Source: Actinokineospora baliensis
Lineage (GTDB): Bacteria > Actinomycetota > Actinomycetes > Mycobacteriales > Pseudonocardiaceae
Reading direction: 5' to 3'
Length of the DNA: 64,000 nt
Assembly: GCF_016907695.1 (NCBI RefSeq)
Contig: NZ_JAFBCK010000001.1
Coordinates: 4,011,001 to 4,075,000 of the forward strand
Part shown: positions 34,499 to 42,666 of the stretch, piece after piece
Position numbering within the stretch: the first letter of the stretch is position 1
Layout of the letters: each line of letters opens with the position of its first letter
Translations under genes and position numbers: made by a program
Notes under the pieces: generated by a model
What the model saw: only the letters and a program-made list of their open reading frames with translations
The model's database searches: none
Told to the model about the DNA's origin: nothing

Positions 34499-35469
34499 TG
34501 CTCCGCCGCACGCTGAAGTTCCTCGCGCTGGGGGCGGTGTCGGTGCTGCTCGTCGTCGTCGGCACCGCCGCGCTGTTCGACACCGGGAAGTACCGCACGG
34601 TCACCGCCTACTTCGCCGCCGCCGTGGGCCTCTACCCGGGCTCTGACGTGCGGGTGCTCGGGGTCGCGGTGGGCATCGTAGACGCTGTGGAACCGTTGGG
34701 GCCCAACGTCAAGGTCACCATGACCATCGACGCGGGCGCGCCGGTCCCGCCCGGCGCGACCGCGCTGGTCATCACCCCCAGCCTGGTCAGCGACCGCTAC
34801 GTGCAACTGGCCCCGGTGGCCACCGACGACCGGCGCATCGCCGACGGCGCCGTCATCCCGCAGACCCGCACGGTCGTGCCGGTGGAGCTCGACGAGCTGT
34901 TCACCAGCCTCGACCGGCTGACCACCGCCCTGGGCCCGCAGGGCGCCAACGCCGACGGCGCGCTCAGCGACCTGATCCACACCGGCCAGGCGTACCTGGA
35001 GGGCAACGGCGCCGACCTGGGGCAGACGATCCGCGATCTCGGCGACCTGGCCCGCACCCTCAACGGCTCCCAGGACGACCTGTTCAGCACCGTCGACGGC
35101 CTGTCCAAGTTCACCGCGGTGCTTGCCGCCAACGACGGCCAATTGCGCCGGGTCAACGAGAAGCTGTCCACGGTCACCGGATTCCTCGCCGACGAACGCG
35201 CCAACTTCGACGCCGCGCTGCACGAGCTGGCCGGGGCGCTGAGCGTGGTGCAGGGCTTCGTCCGGGACAACCGCGGCCTGGTCAAGTCCAACGTGGACAA
35301 CCTGATCAGCACGACGAAGGTGTTGGTGGACCAACGGGCATCCCTGGCCGAGGCACTCGACGCCACCCCGCTGGCGCTGTCGAACCTGTTGCGCGCCTAC
35401 GACCCGGCGACGCGCACGATCGACAGCCGGGCGAACCTGAACGAGTACTCCTTCCCCGGAGGTCGATGA
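34498..35469 (+). CDS. mceD: Mce-family protein D
   Basis: 323 residues. Anchor FLALGAVSVLLVVVGTAAL, MCE domain (GSDVRVLGVAVGIVDAVEPL, SDRYVQLAPV) and a helical C-terminal half, shorter than many MceD proteins that carry a Pro-rich tail. Start TGATG overlaps the mceC stop. Confidence 0.92.
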   Translation: MLRRTLKFLALGAVSVLLVVVGTAALFDTGKYRTVTAYFAAAVGLYPGSDVRVLGVAVGIVDAVEPLGPNVKVTMTIDAGAPVPPGATALVITPSLVSDRYVQLAPVATDDRRIADGAVIPQTRTVVPVELDELFTSLDRLTTALGPQGANADGALSDLIHTGQAYLEGNGADLGQTIRDLGDLARTLNGSQDDLFSTVDGLSKFTAVLAANDGQLRRVNEKLSTVTGFLADERANFDAALHELAGALSVVQGFVRDNRGLVKSNVDNLISTTKVLVDQRASLAEALDATPLALSNLLRAYDPATRTIDSRANLNEYSFPGGR

Positions 35470-36434
35470 TGCGCGCGCTGGTCTTGGTGCTCGTGGCCGT
35501 GTTGGCCTCCGGCTGCGGTTCCGGTCTCTACGGTGTCGACCTGCCCGGCGGCGCCGATGTCGGTGACCACCCGTTCCGCGTGACGGCGGTGTTCCGGGAC
35601 GTGCTCGACCTCGTGCCGCAGTCGGGGGTCAAGGTCGAGGACGTGGCGGTGGGCGAGGTCGAGCGGATCGACCTCGCTCCGGACGGGCGGTCGGCGCTGG
35701 TGACGATGGTGGTCAACGGGTCGGTGCGGCTCTCCGGCACCGCGCTGGCCCGGCTGCGGCAGTCGAGCGTGCTGGGGGAGAAGTTCGTCGAGCTCGACGA
35801 CCCGGCGGAGGAAGCCCGCGAGGGCACCCTGACCGACGGCGCGGTCATCCCGCTGGAGCGCACCAACCGCAACCCGGAGGTCGAGGAGGTCTTCGGGGCG
35901 CTCGCGATGCTGCTCAACGGCGGGGGAGTGGCGCAGCTGCGCGACATCACCCGTGAACTCAACGCGGCGCTCGACGGGAACACCGGCGACATCCGCGCAC
36001 TTCTGTCCACTGTGAACACTTTCACCGCCGGGCTGGACGCGCACCGCACCGAGATCACCCGCGCGCTGGACAGCCTCGACCGGCTGTCCGCGGCGCTGGG
36101 GGAGCGGGCGCCGCGGATCGCGGGACTGCTCGACGGGCTCGGGCCGGGCATCCAAGTCCTGGCCGACCAACGCGGTCAGTTCGTCTCGATGCTCACCGCG
36201 CTCGACTCGCTGTCGGGGGTCGCCACCGACACCGTGACCAAGGTGCGGGCCGACCTGGTCGCCTCGCTGCGGGCGCTGGAGCCGACGCTGCGGCAGTTGG
36301 AGAAGGCCGGGCAGCAGTTGCCGCAGGCCATGGACCTGCTGTTCACCTTCCCCTTCACCGACGCCGCCCTCGACGCGATCAAGGGCGACTACCTCAACGC
36401 CCACCTGTCGTTCGACTCCCGCGGCGGCCGCTGA
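35466..36434 (+). CDS. mceE: Mce-family lipoprotein E
   Basis: 322 residues; the start overlaps the mceD stop. A lipoprotein signal with lipobox LASG before Cys17 makes this the LprK/MceE-type lipid-anchored subunit. The MCE domain is at about 38-115 (VKVEDVAVGEVERIDLAPDG, VLGEKFVELDDP), followed by a helical region. The fifth position in the operon and the lipobox agree with the Mycobacterium arrangement. Confidence 0.92.
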   Translation: MMRALVLVLVAVLASGCGSGLYGVDLPGGADVGDHPFRVTAVFRDVLDLVPQSGVKVEDVAVGEVERIDLAPDGRSALVTMVVNGSVRLSGTALARLRQSSVLGEKFVELDDPAEEAREGTLTDGAVIPLERTNRNPEVEEVFGALAMLLNGGGVAQLRDITRELNAALDGNTGDIRALLSTVNTFTAGLDAHRTEITRALDSLDRLSAALGERAPRIAGLLDGLGPGIQVLADQRGQFVSMLTALDSLSGVATDTVTKVRADLVASLRALEPTLRQLEKAGQQLPQAMDLLFTFPFTDAALDAIKGDYLNAHLSFDSRGGR

Positions 36435-37621
36435 TGCTCACGCGCCGGGTGCGGGTCCAGGTGGCCGCGTTCGCCCTCATCGCCCTGGTCGGCGTCAGCT
36501 ACGTCGGCGCCAGGTACGTGGGCCTCTTCGGTGTCGGCGGCTACGTGGTGAAGGCCAGGCTGGCCGACTCGGGCGGGGTGTTCACCAACGCGGAGGTCAC
36601 CTACCGCGGCGTCGGCATCGGCCGGGTCGGCGACCTGCACCTGGTCCCCGACGGCGTCGAGGTCGACCTGCACCTGCGCGACGACGCACCGCCGGTCCCC
36701 GCCGAGGTCGACGTCGTCGTCGCCAACCGCTCCGCCGTCGGCGAGCAGTACCTGGACCTGCGCCCCCGCCGCGACGGCGAACCCCACCTGCGGGAGGGGT
36801 CGGTCATCGCCCGCGCCCACAGCCGCCTCCCGCTGCCGAGCGAAACCGTCCTGCTCAACCTCGACCGCCTCGTCAACTCCGTCCCCGGCGACGAACTGCG
36901 CTCCGTGGTCGACGAGCTCTACCTGGCCACCCAGGGCACCGGCCCCAGCCTCCAAGCCCTCCTCGACGCGTCCGCGGCCTTCACCGAGGCCGCCACCGCG
37001 CACCTGCCCCAAACCCTGTCCCTGATCACCGACTCCGGCACGGTCTTGACGACCCAGGCGGCCCAGTCCACCGCCATCAAGGACTTCGCCGCCAACACCA
37101 AGCTCATCGCCGCCCAACTGACCCACTCCGACGCCGACCTCCGCACCATCCTCACCACCGCCCCGGGCGCCGCCACCGAGATCCGCACCCTCCTCCACGA
37201 AACCGGCCCCACCCTGAGCGTCCTGTTCGCCAACCTGCTGACCACCACCAACGTCCTGGCCCCCCGCCAACCCGCCCTGGAACAACTCCTGGTCACCACC
37301 CCCCAAGCCCTGGCCGCCGCCCAAGAAACAATCCACCCCGACGGCGCCCACTTCAGCCTGGTCACCACCTACTTCACCCCCACCCCCTGCACCACCGGCT
37401 ACGAAGCCACCCCCCACCGCAACGGCCTGGACACCACCCCCGCCCCGTGGAACACCAACGCCCACTGCGCCACACCCCCCACCACAGGGAACGTCCGAGG
37501 CTCCCAAAACGCCCCCTCCCCCGGCGTCCCCCCAGCCACCCGCCCCGGAACCTTCACCCCCACCGCCGACACCCCCCGCCTGCGCGGCTCCCTGTCCGAA
37601 CTCCTCTCCCTAACCCCCTAG
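36434..37621 (+). CDS. mceF: Mce-family protein F
   Basis: 395 residues. Anchor VAAFALIALVGVSYVGARYV, MCE domain (NAEVTYRGVGIGRVGDLHLV, AVGEQYLDLRP), a helical middle, then a long Pro/Thr-rich tail from about residue 330 with three Cys. It closes the operon. Codon choice becomes extremely C-rich toward the 3' end, as in mceG and parC, and the stop runs directly into the second repeat cluster. The mce-associated (mas) genes that follow mceF in Mycobacterium are absent. Confidence 0.9.
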   Translation: MLTRRVRVQVAAFALIALVGVSYVGARYVGLFGVGGYVVKARLADSGGVFTNAEVTYRGVGIGRVGDLHLVPDGVEVDLHLRDDAPPVPAEVDVVVANRSAVGEQYLDLRPRRDGEPHLREGSVIARAHSRLPLPSETVLLNLDRLVNSVPGDELRSVVDELYLATQGTGPSLQALLDASAAFTEAATAHLPQTLSLITDSGTVLTTQAAQSTAIKDFAANTKLIAAQLTHSDADLRTILTTAPGAATEIRTLLHETGPTLSVLFANLLTTTNVLAPRQPALEQLLVTTPQALAAAQETIHPDGAHFSLVTTYFTPTPCTTGYEATPHRNGLDTTPAPWNTNAHCATPPTTGNVRGSQNAPSPGVPPATRPGTFTPTADTPRLRGSLSELLSLTP

Positions 37622-37739
37622 ACGACACTCCACGGACGGAGCGAGCGGACATCCAGACCAGGGCGAGTGATCCAAGGCCGCCAACCGCCTGGCCAAGCCC
37701 AGTCGCCCCAAAACCCGGAAGCTCCCCTGCCATCCCCCA

Positions 37740-37972
37740 CCCGACCCCGACGCCTCAAGCAACCACCGCTCCCAGAAACCGCTGGCGCCACCCCAACCCA
37801 CCGAGTCACCCCGCCTGCCCGCCCACCGCTCCCGGCAGCGGCCGTGCCACCCATCCCACCGGCCCAGCCCACCCAACCTGGCCACCGCTCCCGGAAGCCA
37901 CTGGTGCCACCCCAGCCCACCGAAGCCGACCCCGCCAGCCCGACCACCGCTCCCCGGAAGCCGCCCACCTAC
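37740..37972 (+). repeat. GC-rich degenerate repeats beside palindromic copy 3
   Basis: Four loose copies of a unit containing CCACCGCTCCCGGAAGCC, then TGGTGCCACCCCAGCCCACC. The last copy, ending CCGCCCACCT, is the reverse of the sequence directly after palindromic copy 1. Confidence 0.65.
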
Positions 37973-38120
37973 TGCTCGATGGGGCGGACTTGGTTTGTGT
38001 GGGGTGGCGGTGCCCGTAGCGTTGTGCGCGGACAGGGCCATGCTTTTCGGCCCCGGCTTTTGCGGTCCTGTCACGGGTAGCGCAGGGGCCCCGCGCAAAC
38101 CAAGTTCGCCCCATCGAGCA
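37973..38120 (-). repeat. Palindromic element, copy 3
   Basis: 148 bases, ends TGCTCGATGGGGCGGACTTG and CCCCATCGAGCA, core GGGCCATGCTTTTCGGCCCC, same orientation as copies 2 and 4. Confidence 0.85.
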
Positions 38121-38213
38121 CACCCGACCCACCCGAACCGGCCCCGCCAACCCAGCCCGCTGAGTCAGCCCTGCCAGCCCGGCCACTGGACACTCGGAGT
38201 CGCTGGTGCCATC

Positions 38214-38360
38214 TGCTCGATGGGGTGGATCTGTTTTGTGTGGGGGGACGGCAGTCGTAGCGTCGCTTCGCTGCAGGGCCATGCTTTTCGGCCCCTGCTT
38301 TGCGGTCCTGCCACGGCTGTCGTAGGGGCCCCACGCAAAACAGGTCCACCGCATCGAGCC
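38214..38360 (-). repeat. Palindromic element, copy 4
   Basis: 147 bases, ends TGCTCGATGGGGTGGATCTG and CGCATCGAGC with more mismatches than the others. The core again reads AGGGCCATGCTTTTCGGCCC. It is preceded by the CACTGGACACTCGGA segment, as is copy 2. Confidence 0.82.
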
Positions 38361-38576
38361 TGCAGTTAACTCGCGACCGGGCCCGATGGCGCAGCCGAGG
38401 CGAGGACCCGATGCAAGGCGCGAAGCGACGAGCCGAAGATCATCTACCCCAAGATCCCCCGAATACACAGCCTACCGAGGCACACCGACAAACCAGGCAC
38501 ACGAACAGCGCCCTGTGGACAAACTAGACCGTTGTGGATGAGCTAGACCGTTGTGGACAACCTCCGAGAACGGAGA

Positions 38577-39107
38577 TCACCCCACCCCGTCCAACGCCCG
38601 GCAACTCCCCGCCTCCCGATAAGCGTCCTCAATCCCCGGATTCTCCCGCAAATCCCGCAACGGCCCCCGATTGTCCGCCAACCCACTCAACCCGTCCGCC
38701 AACTCCGCCACCGCCATCTGAAACGCCACCGGATCCGCCACCGACACCCCAGCCAGTTTCGACCGCGCCGAATCCACCGAAGTTCGAGCCCCCTCCAGCC
38801 CCGCCAACGCCTTCTCCACCGCCGCCCCGCCATCCGCCACCGGCGGCGCTCCCGCATTCGTGATCCCGTCCCCAACAGCCGTCAGCGACTCGCTCAGCGA
38901 CGTCAGGAACGTCAGCAGCCCCTCCTTCGCCCGCACCGGATCACCAGGATCCACGGCAGGCAACTGCGACAGCCGCGCACCGTTGAGCACCATCGTCGAA
39001 CAGATCCGGTCCACCCACCCCACAGCGGGTGCCTGCGCGGGCGGGGCGGAGCAAGCTGATGCCAACGCGGCGCCGGTGATGGCCAGCGCGATGCGGGGTG
39101 ACGGCAT
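38577..39107 (-). CDS. Small helical lipoprotein of unknown function
   Basis: 176 residues; start 39107 chosen for GGAGG upstream and the signal that follows. Lipobox LASA before Cys23. The mature part is helical (LLTFLTSLSESLTAVGDGI, EKALAGLEGARTSVDSARSK) with Cys in DRICSTMVL and AGSCRALDGV that could form a disulfide. I do not recognise the family. It is convergent with mceF across the repeat cluster. The 3' half shows the same C-rich drift. Confidence 0.72.
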   Translation of the reverse strand: MPSPRIALAITGAALASACSAPPAQAPAVGWVDRICSTMVLNGARLSQLPAVDPGDPVRAKEGLLTFLTSLSESLTAVGDGITNAGAPPVADGGAAVEKALAGLEGARTSVDSARSKLAGVSVADPVAFQMAVAELADGLSGLADNRGPLRDLRENPGIEDAYREAGSCRALDGVG

Positions 39108-39333
39108 GGGGGCCTCCAAGGCGGTCTGGCTGGACCGTACTGACACGGCCGCCGGGCCCGGAAGCGTCGAGCGTGTTTTTATCACCTCCGCACACATTCC
39201 GGACGCGGCTTTGCGCGATCGCACAATTGTCACCGCAACACAAAACGGAGGTTCGGTTTCCACCGGGACCACACCCGTGGTACGCGGACTTCTGCGCCAT
39301 ACGAGTGTTCCACTCCCCGGACATCCGTTTCGA

Positions 39334-39363
39334 TTGACACCTTCGCGCGGGCGAACTTATGGT
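39334..39363 (+). promoter_or_regulatory. Promoter of PucR paralog 2
   Basis: TTGACA, 18 bases, TATGGT, then CGCT. It is nearly the same layout as the promoters at 26573-26602 and 42613-42642, and its -10 ends 38 bases before the ATG. Confidence 0.68.
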
Positions 39364-39401
39364 CGCTGGCACAAAACAACGGGTCGGTGGAAGGGGACGG
39401 C

Positions 39402-40652
39402 ATGGTGCACCGGCTCGATGAACGGGCGATCGCGTTGTGGGCGAGTCTGCCGAGGGAGTTGGTGGCGCGGTTCCGGCCGGTGGTCGGGCGGCTCACGCAG
39501 GACATGGTCCGGGAGATCCAGCGGGCGGTGCCCGCGTACGCGCAACCGCTGGAGGGGCATTTCGGGGCGATCATGATGGCGGGGGTGGAGCAGTCGGTGC
39601 TGCGGATCCTCGACACCGTGGGGATCGGGGGGCCGTCGGACGAGAACTGGGCGGCGGTGTTCCGGCAGTTGGGCAGGGTGGAGTTCGCGGAGGGCCGCAG
39701 CCTCGACTGCCTGCAGACCGCCTACCGCGTCGGCGGTCGGGTCGCGTGGCGGCACCTCGCGGCGTGGGGGCAGCAGCAGCGGCTGCCCACCGCGATGCTC
39801 ACCGTCGCGGCCGAGGCGATCTTCGCCTACGTCGACGAGATCTCCACGCTGTCCATCGAGGGCTACACCGCCGCGCAGGCGCAGTCCGCGGGCGTCATCG
39901 AGCGCGCCAGGCGCAGGCTGGTCGAACTCGTCCTCAGCGACCCGCCCGGGTCGATGACCGCTCTCACCGAACTGGCCGCCACCGCCCGCTGGCGCGTGCC
40001 CGACACCGTCGCCGTGGTCGTCGTCGAGCAGGCCGTCGACGGTGAACCCGATGTGCTGGCCGGACCGCACGACCCCGAGGTCCTCGTCGACCTGGACCTC
40101 CCGTGCCTCGTGCTGCCCGACCCCGCGCGGCAGCTGCGCGCCCTGCACCCCCACCTGCGCGGCCGCCGCGCCTGCGTCGGGCCGCTCGTCCCGCTGCGCG
40201 AGGCCGCGACCTCGCTGAACTGGGCGCGCCGGGCGATGGCGTTGGTGCGCAGGGGCATCATCGGCGGCGACACCTCGCTCACCTGGTGCCACGACCACCT
40301 GTCCACCCTGTGGCTGCTGGCCGACGAGTTCCTCGTCCGCGAACTCCGCCGCCGCGCCCTCGCCCCGCTGACGGGCCTGACCGCCAAACAGCGCGCCCGC
40401 ACCGCCGAGACCCTCCTCGCCTGGCTCGAAACCCGCGGCAGCGCCCCCGAGATCGCCCAACGCCTCGACATCCACCCGCAGACCGTGCGCTACCGCATGC
40501 GCCAGGTGGACAAGCTGTTCGGCCCCCAACTCGCCAACCCCGACACCCGGCTGGAGCTGGAGATCGCCCTGCGCGCCGACCGCCTGCTGCGCACGGGCGA
40601 AGACCTACCGCCCACGCCACCGCGCAGGCGACCCAACACCGTCCACAGTTGA
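39402..40652 (+). CDS. PucR-family transcription regulator, paralog 2
   Basis: 416 residues; ATG 39402 follows AAGGGG, and GTG 39387 is less likely. Same build as paralogs 1 and 3: helical N-terminal half with LGRVEFAEGRSLDCLQTAYR and AEAIFAYVDEISTLSIEGYT, a variable middle, and a C-terminal PucR helix-turn-helix (LAWLETRGSAPEIAQRLDI, then HPQTVRYRMRQVDKLF). It is preceded by the shared-type promoter. Target genes are unknown; the neighbouring mce operon is a candidate. Confidence 0.86.
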   Translation: MVHRLDERAIALWASLPRELVARFRPVVGRLTQDMVREIQRAVPAYAQPLEGHFGAIMMAGVEQSVLRILDTVGIGGPSDENWAAVFRQLGRVEFAEGRSLDCLQTAYRVGGRVAWRHLAAWGQQQRLPTAMLTVAAEAIFAYVDEISTLSIEGYTAAQAQSAGVIERARRRLVELVLSDPPGSMTALTELAATARWRVPDTVAVVVVEQAVDGEPDVLAGPHDPEVLVDLDLPCLVLPDPARQLRALHPHLRGRRACVGPLVPLREAATSLNWARRAMALVRRGIIGGDTSLTWCHDHLSTLWLLADEFLVRELRRRALAPLTGLTAKQRARTAETLLAWLETRGSAPEIAQRLDIHPQTVRYRMRQVDKLFGPQLANPDTRLELEIALRADRLLRTGEDLPPTPPRRRPNTVHS

Positions 40653-40665
40653 CACTCCGCCTGGA

Positions 40666-41805
40666 CTACCTGGGTGGCCGGACCGTCCAGCGCAGGGGGA
40701 TCTGGCGGTAGTCGGGGGTGCTGGACGAGCCGATGATGGTGCCGGTGTTGTTGAGGGCGACCGGGGTGGCGTTCGCCGTACCCGCGGTTCCGAGGTCGTA
40801 GGACCGACCGGCCCGCCACAGGAACGCCCTGGTCTGCGCCCCGTCCGGCGACTTGGACCACCCGACGACGTCGCCGAGGTCGTTCACCGCGACCGCCGCG
40901 CTCTGCCCACCGGCAGGCGACCCCAACTCGATCGCCACCCCGTCGCGCCACAGCGTCGCCCGCCCGCCGGACACGCCCACGATGTCGCCGCGCTCGTTGA
41001 TCGCCTGCCGGTTGCTCGACACCGTCGCGTCACCGGCCCCCGCCAACGCGGGCAGCGCGCTCACCTGCGTGCCCTCCCACCGCAGTCCGACGCCGTTCTG
41101 GTTGCCGACGATCACGCCGCTCTCGTTGGCCGCGACCGGGATCGGCTCCCGGGTGCCGCCGGGGTGGGCGGCCAACCGGGCGCATCCCTGGGCATCGCAA
41201 CGGAAGGCGTAGGAGTCACTGCCGAACATGGGCAGGAAGTAGCCCGCCGCGGTGCCGTTCTCGGTCACCACGCCCAGCGACACGTGCGGCCCGGCCGTCG
41301 GCGCGGCGAGCCTGGTGAAGGTCCCGTCGCGCCAGAGCCCGATGTTCTCCATGTGGTAGCCCTGGACGGAGTTCGGGTAGGTCACCGGGACGTAGCCGCT
41401 GTCGGTGATGTCCCCGGTCGACACGTACGACCGCGACGGCCCCGACAGCACCGACTCGGTCCCACCCGCCCACACCTTGGGCGTCCGCTCGTAGTACCCG
41501 CTGCCGCCGGGGACGTACTCGGTCCCCACGACCTGCCCCAGGTTGTTGATCCCGCTCGGCGACCCCACCCCCAGTTGCGCCACGGTGTTGCCCTGCCACA
41601 ACCACGCCCGCTCGGCGTTGTCGAGCGCGCCACCACCCACGATCTGCCCGCTGTCGTTGATGTCGCGCACCTGCGCGCTGGTCACCCCCTGCGGAAACGG
41701 CAAGGCCCCGTCGGTCAACAACGGACTCCGAAACGCCGCGTCGGCGGGCACCCCCAACACCGGAACCAGGACGACGACGACCGCACCCACCCAGCAACGC
41801 CTCAT
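40666..41805 (-). CDS. Secreted HAF-type repeat protein
   Basis: 379 residues; start 41805 begins the signal peptide (VGAVVVVLVPVLGVPADA). The mature protein consists of about seven repeats of the HAF type, each with an IND/NxxGxIVG core: INDSGQIVGG, INNLGQVVGT, INERGDIVGV, VNDLGDVVGW, LNNTGTIIGS, and WLW/LWRDG strands between. Such repeats probably fold as a beta-propeller; no reaction is established. It is convergent with PucR paralog 2, 13 bases apart. Only a weak AGG ribosome site precedes the start. Confidence 0.72.
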   Translation of the reverse strand: MRRCWVGAVVVVLVPVLGVPADAAFRSPLLTDGALPFPQGVTSAQVRDINDSGQIVGGGALDNAERAWLWQGNTVAQLGVGSPSGINNLGQVVGTEYVPGGSGYYERTPKVWAGGTESVLSGPSRSYVSTGDITDSGYVPVTYPNSVQGYHMENIGLWRDGTFTRLAAPTAGPHVSLGVVTENGTAAGYFLPMFGSDSYAFRCDAQGCARLAAHPGGTREPIPVAANESGVIVGNQNGVGLRWEGTQVSALPALAGAGDATVSSNRQAINERGDIVGVSGGRATLWRDGVAIELGSPAGGQSAAVAVNDLGDVVGWSKSPDGAQTRAFLWRAGRSYDLGTAGTANATPVALNNTGTIIGSSSTPDYRQIPLRWTVRPPR

Positions 41806-41933
41806 ATCGGTCAACCTACCGGCGCGCCCTCCACTGCAGACAGCGCCTGAACAGCCCAAATTTCGCCATCTCGAACCTCGAACCTCTTACCCCACAAGAG
41901 ATCTCACTCCCGTGCTCGACGTAGGGTCACCCC

Positions 41934-42572
41934 GTGACCGATCCGTTCCCCTCACTCGAGGCCAAGGCCGCCTACGACGCCGTCGCGGCCCAGTACGCCG
42001 AGCTGTTCAGCGATTCGCTCAGGACCAGGCCACTCGAACGCGCGCTGCTGGCCGCGTTCGCCGAACTCGTGCTCGCCGGTGACTCCGGTCCGGTTGGCGA
42101 CATCGGCTGCGGACCAGGCCACGTGACCGCGTACCTGAAGGCTCTGGGACCCGACACCTTCGGCATCGACCTGTCCGCCGAGATGGTCGCGTTGGCCCGC
42201 CGGGCACACCCGGACCTGAAGTTCGACGAAGGGGACATGACGGCCCTCGACCTGCCCGACGCGTCCCTCAGCGGCATCCTCGCGCTCTACTCGGTCATCC
42301 ACACCCCGCCGCCGCGGCTGCCCGCCGTCTTCGCCGAGTTCCACCGGGTTCTGGCGCGGGGTGGCCACCTGCTGCTCGGGTTTTTCGCCTGCGACGACCC
42401 GGTGCCCCAGGGGTTCGACCACAAGGTGCTGCTCGCCTACCGCTGGTCGCCCGACACCCTCGCGGACCTGCTCCGCCGGGCCGGGCTTGTCGAGGTGGCC
42501 CGGTTGCTGCGCGAGCCCCACGACGGTGAGCGGTTCCAGCAGGGCCATCTCCTGGTGCGCAAGCGCTCTTGA
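41934..42572 (+). CDS. Class I SAM-dependent methyltransferase
   Basis: 212 residues, GTG start. The methyltransferase motif I is VGDIGCGPGHVTAYL and motif II is FGIDLSAEMVALARR. FDEGDMTALDLPDASLSGIL and FHRVLARGGHLLLGFF complete the type-11 fold. Substrate is unknown. TAGGGT lies 6 bases before the GTG and could be a -10 box giving a nearly leaderless message, or a ribosome site. It lies between two PucR-type genes. Confidence 0.85.
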   Translation: MTDPFPSLEAKAAYDAVAAQYAELFSDSLRTRPLERALLAAFAELVLAGDSGPVGDIGCGPGHVTAYLKALGPDTFGIDLSAEMVALARRAHPDLKFDEGDMTALDLPDASLSGILALYSVIHTPPPRLPAVFAEFHRVLARGGHLLLGFFACDDPVPQGFDHKVLLAYRWSPDTLADLLRRAGLVEVARLLREPHDGERFQQGHLLVRKRS

Positions 42573-42612
42573 GCGGGGCTTTGTGCCCGTGGACAAGGCT
42601 GGCTGGACTTCG

Positions 42613-42642
42613 TTGACACCTCCAGCCGTCCGTTCTTAGCGT
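42613..42642 (+). promoter_or_regulatory. Promoter of PucR paralog 3
   Basis: TTGACA, 18 bases, TAGCGT, then CGGGG, 24 bases before the ATG. It matches the two other PucR promoters in spacing and in the CC after the -35 and CG after the -10. Confidence 0.7.
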
Positions 42643-42666
42643 CGGGGAACACCTCCGGGAGGGACG

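Larger units (their letters stand above)
37622..38576. other. Repeat-filled intergenic region 2
   Basis: 955 bases between mceF and a convergent lipoprotein gene with no credible gene. It contains GC-rich tandem repeats (37740-37972), palindromic copies 3 and 4, and a 15-base direct repeat CTAGACCGTTGTGGA at 38524 and 38543. Confidence 0.7.

Noticed and set aside
38524..38557. Direct repeat CTAGACCGTTGTGGA twice in 34 bases
   Set aside because: Reported within the intergenic entry only; too short and without context to call an attachment or binding site.
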